A stretch of DNA of 64,000 nt from an uncultured Bacteroidales bacterium (GCA_946411385.1 CAMKDV010000002.1:124001-188000); one strand, 5' to 3'; shown: positions 9,442-18,111, numbered from the stretch's first letter. A program made the numbers and translations. The notes: generated from the letters alone by a model not told the origin.

Positions 9442-10113
9442 TTATTGCTCAACCAGACGAATGCCACGTGCGTAGCAGTTGGTGTGAGCCAGGATCTTCA
9501 CGCCCTTTTCGTTGAATACCACGCGCCATGCCTCGCCGTCACCTTTCTTCGTTGATGTCCAGTAGTCGCCGAAGTCTTTCTCACCGCGGAACTCACCGGT
9601 GCAGTTGATGAAGCCGGTCAGCGGGAAGATCACCCATTTGCCGTTCGGACCTACTACCTTGTAGCCGCCGTCCTTCAGCGGCAGCCATTGGCATTTCTCG
9701 TACAGCTCGTTGTACTGCTTCTGCGAAGGCAACTGTTTGCCGTATTTGTCCACAGCCTCGTCGAAGGTCATCAATGCCGGCTCGTTCAGCTCACGCCATT
9801 TCGTGCCGCTGGGCAGACCCAGGTCGATGAAGGCAGCCGTAGGCGTTTTCTTTTTCAGCGGCTGGTCTGATACTACGATAGGTGCAGGTTCTGCCTCTTC
9901 CACTACTGCAGTGGTAGCGGATTGATCCATGCCGTCACGATCGTTGTCTTGGGCTACCACTTGCTCCTGTTGAGCTTTGTTCTTGCCGTCATCGTCGCCG
10001 CGGTTCAGGCACGAGCAGTGGCATTTGAGGATGCCCAGATTGAGCAACAAGGCAATGATGCTGATGATCAGTGCGATAATACTGATGATCACCGAGAATT
10101 TACTGTCTTTCAT
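9442..10113 (-). CDS. Membrane-anchored protein with FISUMP/DUF1566-like domain
   Basis: A 223-residue protein of unknown role. Residues 5-30 form one membrane helix (FSVIISIIALIISIIALLLN), followed by a Cys-containing stretch (KCHCSCL) and a hydrophilic linker. The domain at about 93-223 begins AAFIDLGLPSGTKWRELNEP and contains QLPSQKQYNELYEKC and YWTSTKKGDGEAWRV, ending ARGIRLV. This pattern (LGLPSGTxW ... LPTxxEW ... YWTST ... xxxRLV) is typical of the Fibrobacter major paralogous/DUF1566 proteins common in Bacteroidales. It has its own promoter about 100 bp upstream and shares a terminator with metG. Confidence 0.75.
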   Translation of the reverse strand: MKDSKFSVIISIIALIISIIALLLNLGILKCHCSCLNRGDDDGKNKAQQEQVVAQDNDRDGMDQSATTAVVEEAEPAPIVVSDQPLKKKTPTAAFIDLGLPSGTKWRELNEPALMTFDEAVDKYGKQLPSQKQYNELYEKCQWLPLKDGGYKVVGPNGKWVIFPLTGFINCTGEFRGEKDFGDYWTSTKKGDGEAWRVVFNEKGVKILAHTNCYARGIRLVEQ

Positions 10114-10218
10114 TGTAGTTATTTTTTAGGATTAGTAATAATTGTATCTTGTTGTTGTTTTTGGGGATTCGCAATATTTGTATCTTTGGTATTCGTTGTG
10201 TTTACAAAAACCCGAATG

Positions 10219-10250
10219 CAAAGTTACAAAAAAAAATGGACAGTTGCAAA
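10219..10250 (-). promoter_or_regulatory. Promoter for the FISUMP-like gene
   Basis: On the minus strand TTTG (10247-10250), 20 bp, then TAACTTTG (10219-10226). The 10114-10371 stretch otherwise holds only AT-rich sequence. Confidence 0.7.
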
Positions 10251-10371
10251 TAATTATGCGAAAAAAGTGACGAAAACAACAGGAAAAATGCAAAATGTGT
10301 GTGCTATGTGCTAACTTGAAGTGGAAAAATAACGAAAAAGCGCACGGCAGAGCAAAAAAAACGGAATAAAA

Positions 10372-10403
10372 TTTGCAATTGCCGTTTTTTTGTTGTACCT
10401 TTG
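10372..10403 (+). promoter_or_regulatory. Promoter for tRNA-Met
   Basis: TTTG (10372-10375), 20 bp, then TACCTTTG (10396-10403). The predicted start is about 17 nt before the mature tRNA 5' end. Confidence 0.75.
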
Positions 10404-10427
10404 CACCCGCTTTGCGTAAAAGTCCCC

Positions 10428-10501
10428 GGCGGGATAGCTCAGCTGGTTAGAGCGCATGATTCATAATCATGAGGTCCCCAGTTCAATCCTGGGTCCCGCT
10501 A
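10428..10501 (+). tRNA. tRNA-Met (CAT), probably elongator
   Basis: A complete cloverleaf: acceptor GGCGGGA/TCCCGCT (first pair G.U), D-stem GCTC/GAGC, anticodon stem CATGA/TCATG with loop TTCATAA (anticodon CAT), and T-stem CCCAG/CTGGG with loop TTCAATC. The discriminator is A and CCA is not encoded. The initiator is unlikely: there is no C1-A72 mismatch and no GGG/CCC in the anticodon stem. A CAT anticodon could also belong to tRNA-Ile2 (lysidine-modified); I favour elongator Met. Confidence 0.95.
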
Positions 10502-10504
10502 CCG

Positions 10505-10542
10505 AAGAAGGTGTGTCAAACAATTGACACACCTTCTTGTTT
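10505..10542 (+). terminator. Terminator after tRNA-Met
   Basis: A perfect 15-bp stem (10505-10519 with 10524-10538) and 4-nt loop, starting four bases past the tRNA. It is followed by a GTTTTGT tail. Confidence 0.85.
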
Positions 10543-10654
10543 TGTCAATCCACCTGCATGCAATCTATGATGGGTAGTGAAGGCTCCTATCCGGGTGTGT
10601 GATGCCTCTGGTAATAATCAACAAATATTCAACCAATCATCAACGAATCACTAA

Positions 10655-10852
10655 CGTTCGCCATCGGCAACGCGGTCGCATCGGATGCCACTGGCGGCAT
10701 AAAGGCGACGCGTGCCTGGCACCCCACTCGGGCAGAGCCCTTTGGGGACCCCGCTGCCTCGGCTCTGACACCCCATGCGAAAGCAAAGCTTTCTGTGGGG
10801 ACCCTGTATCTCCCCACCACAAACGCTTCGCTGGTTTGTGTCGGGGACCCCG
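10655..10852 (-). repeat. Dispersed GGGGTCCCCGA intergenic element, long copy
   Basis: Read on the minus strand it begins GGGGTCCCCGACACAAACC (near 10852), continues to GTTTGTGGTGGGGAG, and ends with a segment containing CTTTATGCCGCC and GGCATCCG before CGAACG (near 10655). The same blocks in the same order occur at 51386-51495 and 54329-54438 on the plus strand. This copy carries about 90 extra bases in the middle with internal palindromes (CGGGGACCCCG, TGGGGACCC). It has no convincing reading frame, and open frames through it are biased by GC content. Confidence 0.75.
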
Positions 10853-11365
10853 TAATAAGGAGTATATAATACTATGAGGGGATGTTATTTGTCCAAAATT
10901 ACCAAAAATTAGTCAAAAAAATGTACTGATGTCTCTTTTTATTAATCGAAAACACGGCGTGCGGTTGCGTAAGCAAAAAAACGCATTACACTTTTATTGT
11001 GGATATTCGCAAAGAAAAGCACATTTTTGCTGTGGACATATTGCAAAAACAATACATTTTTCTTGCGGATAGGGGCTTCAAAAACAGCTAACGCGTAAAA
11101 AAAACGATGCAGACACATAAAAAAACGCACTGGCGAAAGTGGCAAGATTGGCAAAACTTTTGCCATTTCAGCCATTTTTGCCATGCAAAAATTTGCATGA
11201 GATTCTTGAGACAGTTGAGACAGTTGGGTGTCAACTTTTTTAGGACGAGTGTCCACATTTTCAGGACATTTCAGGGCAGGAAAGCGGAAAGTGTCTCAAG
11301 AATCTCAACTGTCTCATGCATTTTTTATACAAGCAAATGTTTGAGTTCTTCCATTATCGGTTGAT
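10853..11365. other. Non-coding AT-rich region with several inverted repeats
   Basis: No gene is supported here. It holds short palindromes TGGCAAAACTTTTGCCA (near 11151-11167) and CATGCAAAAATTTGCATG (near 11182-11199). A 16-bp inverted repeat TGAGATTCTTGAGACA (11198-11213) recurs in reverse orientation at about 11292-11307, next to GAGACAGTT-type direct repeats. It lies at the left border of the accessory island. Confidence 0.6.
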
Positions 11366-11968
11366 TTATTTGGTGTTAGCAAACATATACTTGTATGTTC
11401 GAGCCGTCTTGCATTCGGGGAGATCTAATTGAGAGTGGTGAGCTTCAAGGTAGAACTTGATGTTATGTTCCCAACTACCCCCGGCATGCAACCATGAGTA
11501 ATCACCGTCCCAAAGCCATGCATGCAGGTAAATAACCTCGCCGGATTTCAGGATCAGCACACTATCGTGCTCGGTTAGTCTGGTTAGTTTGCCGAAACCG
11601 ATCTTTAATCCTATGTTGTCATACCATGCCTGCACATCATCACCGTTGAACTCTATCGTTTTTCCGCTATGGGTATATACAAAATGCCGACTTATAGGAT
11701 CTATCTGCACTTTGGTGTCCAATGCGTAATTATATCCTTTCCATGCGGATACAAGGGTAATAACCATGCAGATCATGAGGCATATAAGTACAACAGAAAT
11801 GCCTATGTACTGTAGCGACAGCACTGCCGGACGCATACTAATAATCAAATACGCTAAAAAGCCGGTAAGCACAATGCACATTACTGTTATAAACGACAAG
11901 TGTCGCTCTCCCCGTTCATTGCCTTTGAATACATGTTTGTTGATGTCAAGTGTTTCCATATGTCTCAT
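11366..11968 (-). CDS. Membrane protein of unknown function, downstream of RhuM gene
   Basis: A 200-residue protein. Two hydrophobic helices span about residues 24-46 and 52-76 (FITVMCIVLTGFLAYLIIS; IGISVVLICLMICMVITLVS). They are followed by a soluble domain of about 120 residues with a beta-rich pattern (VQIDPISRHFVYTHSGKTIE, HDSVLILKSGEVIYLHAWLW), reminiscent of PH-like domains of small bacterial membrane proteins; that is only an impression. The ATG at 11968 overlaps the TGA of the upstream rhuM-type gene (ATGA), which supports this start over the internal ATG three codons later and suggests translational coupling. Confidence 0.65.
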   Translation of the reverse strand: MRHMETLDINKHVFKGNERGERHLSFITVMCIVLTGFLAYLIISMRPAVLSLQYIGISVVLICLMICMVITLVSAWKGYNYALDTKVQIDPISRHFVYTHSGKTIEFNGDDVQAWYDNIGLKIGFGKLTRLTEHDSVLILKSGEVIYLHAWLWDGDYSWLHAGGSWEHNIKFYLEAHHSQLDLPECKTARTYKYMFANTK

Positions 11969-12972
11969 TTCACTCTATTTTCAACGACCTCTTCCAATGC
12001 TAACAATTCTGCATCGGTTTGCTCGGCTTCGGCTATAGCTAAGGCTTTGCGGCGTGCGTTGAATGCCTCATAGATGGCATCTACATGTTCTTCCATCTGT
12101 TTGTTGCTGATGCTACCGGCTCCTTGCAGAACCAGTTTGCCTTGAAAATTGAGCAACGAATCCACCGTCTCGCGCCAATAGCGGAGCGTTAGGTCTTTTC
12201 GCTCTTTCACGCGCAACTCAGCAGAATCAAGGAACATAGTCGTTAGTCTATTTAGCGTGTCTATCTCGTCTTGCTGCAAATAGTTCTTTGCTGTATATAT
12301 ATCGCCTTTACGCACAATACTGCCTTTCCATGACGTTAGGGCCATATTGGGCTTGGAAGCATCAGCGCGCCCGACTATTATCTCCGCAGCCGTTTGTCCT
12401 GTCACAGCGTATAGCAGTTTGTTCTGCGTTTCGGCAAAGAACATCTGTGTCGCTTTGTCGGTCTTGTCATAATCACTGCTGAGTGCCAATAAGTCTCGCA
12501 CTTTCTGATAGAACCGCTTCTCTGACGCACGAATCTCGCGTATACGCTCTAGTAGTTCATCGAAGTAGTCCGGTCTACCGTCAGGATTCTTCAACCGCTC
12601 GTCATCCATCGTAAAGCCTTTAACCAAATACTCCGTGAGGTGCTGGTTAGCCCAAATACGGAATTGCGTGCCACGTTTACTGCGCACTCGAAAGCCGATA
12701 GCCATAATCATCTCCAGCGAGTAGAATGTCACCTCATATTTTTTGCCGTCGTTGGCAGTAGTAAAGAATTTCTTTACAACTGAATTTGCATATAGTTCCC
12801 TTTCGTTCAGTATATTAGCGATGTGTTGACCTATGCCTTGCTTAGAGGTGTCAAAAAGTTCCGCAAGTTGATTTTGGTTCATCCACACGCTTCCGTCACG
12901 GGCATATAGCACCACGCTTGCACGCCCGTCTATGGTGTTGTAAATGATAATATTACTCTCGTTGTTTTCCAT
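11965..12972 (-). CDS. RhuM family protein, complete
   Basis: A 335-residue RhuM-type protein (the family is named after a Salmonella SPI-3 gene; function unknown). The N-terminus matches the family: VVLYARDGSVWMNQNQLAEL, FDTSKQGIGQHIANIL, FFTTANDGKKYEVTFYSLEM and IMAIGFRVRSKRGTQFRIWA, a helix-turn-helix-like region. The middle has FYQKVRDLLALSSDYDKTDK and ATQMFFAETQNKLLYAVTGQ, and the C-terminus is helical. Such genes commonly accompany restriction-modification and other defence genes in gut Bacteroidota. It is full length, unlike the fragment at 18112-18378. It overlaps the downstream membrane-protein gene by 4 bp. Confidence 0.85.
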   Translation of the reverse strand: MENNESNIIIYNTIDGRASVVLYARDGSVWMNQNQLAELFDTSKQGIGQHIANILNERELYANSVVKKFFTTANDGKKYEVTFYSLEMIMAIGFRVRSKRGTQFRIWANQHLTEYLVKGFTMDDERLKNPDGRPDYFDELLERIREIRASEKRFYQKVRDLLALSSDYDKTDKATQMFFAETQNKLLYAVTGQTAAEIIVGRADASKPNMALTSWKGSIVRKGDIYTAKNYLQQDEIDTLNRLTTMFLDSAELRVKERKDLTLRYWRETVDSLLNFQGKLVLQGAGSISNKQMEEHVDAIYEAFNARRKALAIAEAEQTDAELLALEEVVENRVK

Positions 12973-12994
12973 ATTCTTTAATTCTATTTTATAT

Positions 12995-13201
12995 TCACTT
13001 CTCCCACTCTATTCCTCTTAAACAAGCCGGTAACTTCTTGCCGGAGGCTTTATGATGCGCAACGCAGGCACAGCAATGTCCATGACGCGGACAATCTTTT
13101 GTACAGGGGCAATCATTCTCGGTCGGTTCGGTCTCCCCGACCGCCTTCCCTTTTCGAAGCCAAAAGTCAATTGGCTTCTCCATATTGTGTGGGCAGGGCA
13201 T
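12995..13201 (-). CDS. Small Cys-rich protein, probable metal binder
   Basis: A 68-residue protein whose centre, CPCTKDCPRHGHCCACVAHH, and LPACLR near the C-terminus give seven cysteines and several histidines. The spacing resembles the DUF6485-like small Cys-rich proteins (C-x3-C ... CCxC ... H ... LPAC). A structural zinc or iron-sulfur site is likely by inference. It lies 22 bp before the RhuM gene and 5 bp after the preceding gene, so it belongs to the same leftward run. Its Cys pattern argues strongly that the frame is real despite its size. Confidence 0.65.
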   Translation of the reverse strand: MPCPHNMEKPIDFWLRKGKAVGETEPTENDCPCTKDCPRHGHCCACVAHHKASGKKLPACLRGIEWEK

Positions 13202-13206
13202 CGTGG

Positions 13207-13992
13207 TTAGAGTTTTAATAGTTCTTCAAATTGTTGGATATACGGAGTAAGATCTTCTGCCGTTTCTGCACCTTCGGGGATTTCGGATTTTGTATAGACT
13301 GGAATAATCTCGTCATATGCTGTGGTATAAGGCTTGAATTGGATAGTAAACTTGCCTTCATCGGAGAAATCTTTCGCTATTATGTGCCAATGCAATATTA
13401 TCTTTTCTACATTAGGATATGGAATTATACGAAAAGAGAAATTTTCAAAATCCTTCTGATTAAGAGGATGTGGAGTGAATGGAGAATAAATTATTTGTGG
13501 CTTCCTTTCTTGAAACGAAACATCATCCATACAATTCATATTAAAAACACCATCTGCCATTTTAATTTTCTTATTTTCTGCAGGAGCCAATGACTGTATT
13601 CCCTCATTGAAATCAAACTCCACTCTATAATTCTCTAGTTGTAATTTTCCTTTGTTGTTAAGTTGTAAAGATAGAAGGAACTCATTGTCGTGTTTATGTT
13701 TCATTAGATACTTCTTATAAAGATTATGATATCTATCAAACTGTGAAGAATCATTCGAAGGTATTATATAGTATTTTGAGGAAGACTTGCTATAATAGTG
13801 AGTCTCTATTGTTATCTCTTTTTTCCCATTCACGAAGCGCAAAGAAGCTTTTGGCTTTCTGTGTGAAAGCCACCATCTATCTATTCCAAAGAATATGCCC
13901 GCCCCCGTACCCATATAAGTGAGGATACTTCCAAAGCTGACATGAGATAAGAATTTAATGATTGCGTTCCATATGTTCTCTATCCAATCCAT
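13207..13992 (-). CDS. Hypothetical protein with N-terminal membrane helix
   Basis: A 261-residue protein that I do not recognise. A hydrophobic stretch at about residues 20-37 (FGSILTYMGTGAGIFFGI) may anchor it. The rest is hydrophilic and Lys/Tyr/Asn-rich with alternating beta-like segments. Base composition is distinctly more AT-rich than in the flanking core genes, which fits recent acquisition. It sits between the putative nuclease gene and the Cys-rich gene in the defence-like island. Confidence 0.6.
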   Translation of the reverse strand: MDWIENIWNAIIKFLSHVSFGSILTYMGTGAGIFFGIDRWWLSHRKPKASLRFVNGKKEITIETHYYSKSSSKYYIIPSNDSSQFDRYHNLYKKYLMKHKHDNEFLLSLQLNNKGKLQLENYRVEFDFNEGIQSLAPAENKKIKMADGVFNMNCMDDVSFQERKPQIIYSPFTPHPLNQKDFENFSFRIIPYPNVEKIILHWHIIAKDFSDEGKFTIQFKPYTTAYDEIIPVYTKSEIPEGAETAEDLTPYIQQFEELLKL

Positions 13993-14063
13993 TTTCCTCT
14001 AGTTTTTACTTGCTCTCGGATTATTTTATAGATATCATTTTCTTAGTTGCTAATAATTTGAAA

Positions 14064-14735
14064 CTATTTGATTCTCAAAACGCCGTCTGTAAGATGAGTG
14101 AGATATATTCTGTTGTAGGAAGAGTCTATCTTAGGCGTTTCCATCTTCTCGAAATAATCATACTCATACTGATCAACGTAAACAATCAACCAGTATTCGT
14201 CAATATCTTTTTGTGAATTCTTATATTCAGTTAATTTCTTCTCTTTATTTCTGATTGTTTGCTCCAAGACATCAATTTTGACATGTTGGCATATACCAAT
14301 TGTGCAAACACTCACAGGCAATTCACTTTCTGAATCAAACTCCCATTCATCTGCGGATTGAATGTGCTGAGACTCGTAATCCTGATCTATTAAAAGATTG
14401 TCAATATCTTCTAATAATTGTTCCTCACTCTTTTTCCCGTTAAAAGCAGCAATATTTTCTGCACAAACTGTTATGCTCGTAAGTTTTCCAACTTTACCTC
14501 TGTATTTATCAATAACTTTTTGGTACGCTTTGCGTGCTTCGGTGATTTTAGGATTTTTATGGTACTCAACAACTTCTGCACCTATATTTTCCCCTTCATA
14601 TTCAAATATAAAATCTGGACTTTCAGAGTCACTAATATTATCCCGAGGTATCTTTAGTTTATCGGTTAGAATATTTAGGGCAAAACGCTCTCCGTACTTT
14701 TGCCAATCTTTATTTGTCATTTCATTTTCTTTCAT
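14064..14735 (-). CDS. Putative PD-(D/E)XK-like protein coupled to the type ISP enzyme
   Basis: A 223-residue acidic protein. Near the N-terminus SPDFIFEYEGENIGAEVVEY places Pro40-Asp41 and Glu54 at a spacing like PD-(D/E)XK endonuclease cores; the usual ExK lysine is not obvious (E-V-V-E here), so catalysis is doubtful. The remainder contains Gln/Glu-rich helices and a C-terminal DEYWLIVYVDQYEYDYF strand pattern. The ATG at 14735 overlaps the TGA of the upstream restriction-modification gene (ATGA), so the two are translationally coupled. I infer an accessory subunit or second nuclease. Composition is AT-rich. Confidence 0.6.
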   Translation of the reverse strand: MKENEMTNKDWQKYGERFALNILTDKLKIPRDNISDSESPDFIFEYEGENIGAEVVEYHKNPKITEARKAYQKVIDKYRGKVGKLTSITVCAENIAAFNGKKSEEQLLEDIDNLLIDQDYESQHIQSADEWEFDSESELPVSVCTIGICQHVKIDVLEQTIRNKEKKLTEYKNSQKDIDEYWLIVYVDQYEYDYFEKMETPKIDSSYNRIYLTHLTDGVLRIK

Positions 14736-17713
14736 GCGTCAATTTCTTGCATGATACGGTCGGTCTGTTGAAGGACATAGATGATGCTCTGGTAGTGCTT
14801 AACATCCTTGAAATCCAACGCTAAGCCCTTGCGGTCTTTGAGCCATTTTTGAGCCGGTTGGTAGCCGCCTATATAGAAGTTCCATGCGGATTCAGGCACG
14901 TTCTCAAAGTACTGTTCGCTATTGATATAGACGCGGTTCTCCTCCCATCGTAAGCAATCCACTTGCATCGAACCGACTTTGGGGAATACGATACCTGTGT
15001 TGTTGGGAATGCCCTCTATCAGATGCAGTTTGCGCAATTCTGCGCCTAATGCAGCCAATCTGTGATATTCGTTAGCGTCCGTCGGATACGGAATACGCGG
15101 GAAATCTATTTTAAGGAATTCCTTGTAGCGTTCCCGATAACTGGGCGAATGCAAAACGGCATAAATGTAGTCGAAGAGTTCCTGTGGCTCTATCTTTTCA
15201 CCAAGGGATTGCTCTATTTGAGAGAGTATTTTTGTATCAAAGTTAATAATGCGTACCTCTACGCCCATATTTTCCTTATACATGTATAAGGGGAAAACAT
15301 TAGTATTGTCTTTAGAAGATAAGAGTGTCTTGTCTGTAATGCCAGTAGTCACCAATATTTTGAACAAACCGTCGACTGAACTATTGATTTTAATAAGGCA
15401 AAGTGCAATATTCTCTTTTTGCATATGTCTCATTATAGCTTCACGAGGTCTAACTACTTTGCTTAAATCATAATCAATCCATAATTTATCAAATGGTCTA
15501 TAGTAATACTCTGCATTAGTATTGTTGCTAAACGGCTGGAATGATACAAGTTCTTTATCATGACCAGTTGTTACGCCCATACTGTTTTTTATGAAAAGCT
15601 CATCTACCTTAAATCCCTTATCGTATTCATCCTGCAAACCAAAGTTTTTGGGTACAAAGAAATACATTGGGGCTTGGGGTTGAACTTCGCAATAATCTAT
15701 ATCGCTCCAATTGGTATTATCAAGGAAGTCGTATTTATTCTCCCGCAGACCATACAAATCTTTGTGATATATCTTTCCCAGTTCGTCTTTGGATTTCTTT
15801 CCTGTCTTGACAAAAAGGTTGATACTTACGCCCTGCATAATGTCGAAAACATTCTCATCTTTGCCACCATCAGGGCATACCTCTTTCTTCTTGCTGTTAC
15901 CATGCAAGTCAATGGTATAGATTTTATCAAATGTCTTCAGCAAATTCCAACGCATTCCCCTAAAAGTGGGATTGTCGAGGAATCCATGGGGATTGATGAA
16001 ACCAATAACGCCACATTCGTTCCGTTCAACATAATATTGAGACAAGCGAATAAACTTCACGTAATCATCATTCAACCATTTGGGATTACGCTCATCCAAC
16101 GGCCGTTTGCCACCCGGTTCTTTCTTGTAGTCTTCCATTAGAGACATAATCCACTTGCCGGTATTCGTACTACTACCATTGTATGGTGGATTGCCGATCA
16201 TAACCATAACAGGATAATCCCGTTTGATGATATTAGCCTCTGTCGCCTCGCGGCTTAACCATTGGGCAAAGAGTGTGCGAGGCTCGTTGTTGCTTTCTTC
16301 GAGCGAGTTGGTAAGATATACATGCAAACGTTTATCTGTATTGTGTTGGTAGCCTGTTTCAGACAGAAGCATATCCAACTTGATATGAGCCACGGCATAC
16401 GAAGCCATCAAAATCTCAAAGCCATTCAGACGAGGCAATAGATGTTGCTCGACATATTGTTGCCAAATGCCTTGATTATCGCGATAACGGTCGTAAATCT
16501 GATTAACCACCTCCGCCAAGAATGTACCTGTACCAGTTGCCGGATCAAGTATCTGCACTCTGTGGAACTTGTGCATCTCATGTTTGGCACCGTCAGATGT
16601 CCGCTTATCGCGGCTCTGCTCTATAGCCACTTCTTTTTCTATCGTGGAGTAGTCGGCAAGTCCTTCTTGTAATCCGAACTCTTTCTGCAAAATCTCATCA
16701 ACTGCCCTCACTATGAAGCCAACTACAGGCTGCGGAGTGTACCAAACGCCCTTAGACTTGCGCAACTTGGGATTGTATTCCGAAAGGAAATCCTGATAGA
16801 AGTGAATCATGGGATCATGGTGACGTTTGTCCTGTGCATACGTCTTCATGATTTTCTGGATGTTAGTGGCTTGGAATACCGTAGCCAAATCATCCACTAC
16901 CCATGTAATACGCTCATCCAAATCATTGCCTGCCAAATTGTTGAATATCTGTCGCAAGAAAGGATTGGTCTTCGGAATAAGACGAGCAGCCTCTTCACGG
17001 CTGAAGTCGTCGGGTGTTTCGTCGTGCAAGCGAGCTGCAAACATGCCGTAAGCAATGGTCTGGGCGTAGATGTCGGCAAAGTCTGAGGGTTTCAGTTCTT
17101 GAATAAGAACATCCTTGAATGCTTGATACTGACCTCTGATGTTTTCATTGGCGTAACTGTCTTCCTCGTCATTCATCGCTTGCTCGATGATATTCTCCAA
17201 CAGCCGTGCTTTACCAGCCATCAGTTTTGCAAGACGTGAAGCGGTGGTAATACTTTGTATCGCGTTACTTCCTACATGCCCAATAAGATTCAGGAATTTA
17301 TCCTCGTTTTCAGGAATGGCTACAATCTTATCCCCTTTTATTTCGGCAATGCGCACACTATCGACAAACTCGCCGTGCTCATAAAAATGGAAGTCCAGAT
17401 AATCCGTGAAGATAATATAATCGAGCGCCTGTTTGTAACGCGTGAACTGCTCCTTATGCCCATGAGGATTGCGCCCATCAAGGTCATTGTCTCCGATGTC
17501 TTTTGCTTCAATATAGAATACAGGCATGCCGTCTTTCCGACTTGCGATGTAGTCTGGTGCGCCACACTTCTCCCTTTTAGGCTCATTAACGATGCGGAGT
17601 TTGGGAAGCAGGTCTTGCATCAATTGCTCCAACGCACCTCTGTAGGTGTGTTCGGTTGCATTCCCTGCACGGTACTTTTGATTGACGGTACTTATGTATT
17701 CTTTAATATCCAT
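14732..17713 (-). CDS. Single-chain type ISP restriction-modification enzyme
   Basis: A 993-residue fused nuclease-methyltransferase. Residues 1-120 carry a Mrr-like PD-(D/E)XK core: PDYIA at 53-57 and EAK at 69-71 (FYIEAKDIG). The central N6-adenine methyltransferase domain has motif I as DPATGTGTFLAE near residue 388 and motif IV as NPPY near residue 506. The C-terminal third (PYPTDANEY ... NFYIGGYQPAQKWLKDRKG) matches the target-recognition/C-terminal region of LlaBIII-like ISP enzymes. I see no clear SF2 helicase motifs between nuclease and methyltransferase, so a type IIG/L-like architecture related to ISP enzymes is an alternative. Restriction and modification in one chain need no separate methylase gene; none is seen nearby. 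Confidence 0.88.
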   Translation of the reverse strand: MDIKEYISTVNQKYRAGNATEHTYRGALEQLMQDLLPKLRIVNEPKREKCGAPDYIASRKDGMPVFYIEAKDIGDNDLDGRNPHGHKEQFTRYKQALDYIIFTDYLDFHFYEHGEFVDSVRIAEIKGDKIVAIPENEDKFLNLIGHVGSNAIQSITTASRLAKLMAGKARLLENIIEQAMNDEEDSYANENIRGQYQAFKDVLIQELKPSDFADIYAQTIAYGMFAARLHDETPDDFSREEAARLIPKTNPFLRQIFNNLAGNDLDERITWVVDDLATVFQATNIQKIMKTYAQDKRHHDPMIHFYQDFLSEYNPKLRKSKGVWYTPQPVVGFIVRAVDEILQKEFGLQEGLADYSTIEKEVAIEQSRDKRTSDGAKHEMHKFHRVQILDPATGTGTFLAEVVNQIYDRYRDNQGIWQQYVEQHLLPRLNGFEILMASYAVAHIKLDMLLSETGYQHNTDKRLHVYLTNSLEESNNEPRTLFAQWLSREATEANIIKRDYPVMVMIGNPPYNGSSTNTGKWIMSLMEDYKKEPGGKRPLDERNPKWLNDDYVKFIRLSQYYVERNECGVIGFINPHGFLDNPTFRGMRWNLLKTFDKIYTIDLHGNSKKKEVCPDGGKDENVFDIMQGVSINLFVKTGKKSKDELGKIYHKDLYGLRENKYDFLDNTNWSDIDYCEVQPQAPMYFFVPKNFGLQDEYDKGFKVDELFIKNSMGVTTGHDKELVSFQPFSNNTNAEYYYRPFDKLWIDYDLSKVVRPREAIMRHMQKENIALCLIKINSSVDGLFKILVTTGITDKTLLSSKDNTNVFPLYMYKENMGVEVRIINFDTKILSQIEQSLGEKIEPQELFDYIYAVLHSPSYRERYKEFLKIDFPRIPYPTDANEYHRLAALGAELRKLHLIEGIPNNTGIVFPKVGSMQVDCLRWEENRVYINSEQYFENVPESAWNFYIGGYQPAQKWLKDRKGLALDFKDVKHYQSIIYVLQQTDRIMQEIDA

Positions 17714-17760
17714 GGTGTAATAATTTACATGGTTGAGTTTGTGGCAGTCTGCCGATTACG

Positions 17761-18005
17761 CCTTTTAGTCAAACATACAATCCGGATGCAAGTCTTGCGG
17801 GCTGCGCCAGATGATGCCGTACTCCTCGCGCAAGATTTGCTTTTTATGTGCCCAGAACGAGTGACACGCACCCATACACCACTCGCCTTCAGGTATACCC
17901 AACTCCTCGCGCGTCAGCTGTTGAGCACGTTCGTCAACTTCTTTCTCAATCCTTTGATACTCAGCCAAACGGCTCATTTCTACTGCGCCTTCCATATCGC
18001 GGTAT
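17761..18005. repeat. Direct repeat, copy 1 (about 240 bp)
   Basis: Nearly all of this segment recurs in the same orientation at 18466-18710 with roughly 90% identity. It encodes the 76-residue protein and a few bases upstream (YRDMEG is conserved in both). Confidence 0.85.
17765..17995 (-). CDS. Small conserved protein, duplicate A
   Basis: A 76-residue protein of unknown function with a helical N-terminus (RLAEYQRIEKEVDERAQQLT) and conserved C-terminus (GIPEGEWCMGACHSFWAHKK, then YGIIWRSPQDLHPDCMFD). Similar short frames sit next to restriction-modification genes in Bacteroidota, to my recollection, but no activity is known. It lies 51 bp upstream of the ISP enzyme gene. A near-identical copy is at 18470-18700; conservation of protein over DNA between the copies supports real coding. 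Confidence 0.65.
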   Translation of the reverse strand: MEGAVEMSRLAEYQRIEKEVDERAQQLTREELGIPEGEWCMGACHSFWAHKKQILREEYGIIWRSPQDLHPDCMFD

Positions 18006-18111
18006 ATTTTCTTAGTTCAATTTCTAAAACTCTTTCAGTTTTTCTTGTTGATTAAGTTAACCACCACCTTGACCATGATGTCTTTTTCTTCCGTTCGGCT
18101 TTCGGCAATCA

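Noticed and set aside
10599..10877. Open frames on both strands through the GGGGTCCCCGA element
   Set aside because: They are Arg/Ala/Gly-rich as expected from GC-rich repeats and are not preserved in the two other copies.
10942..11256. A 104-codon minus-strand open frame
   Set aside because: It runs through palindromes and inverted repeats, is rich in Phe and Lys from AT-rich DNA, has no domain or signal, and no promoter is placed for it.
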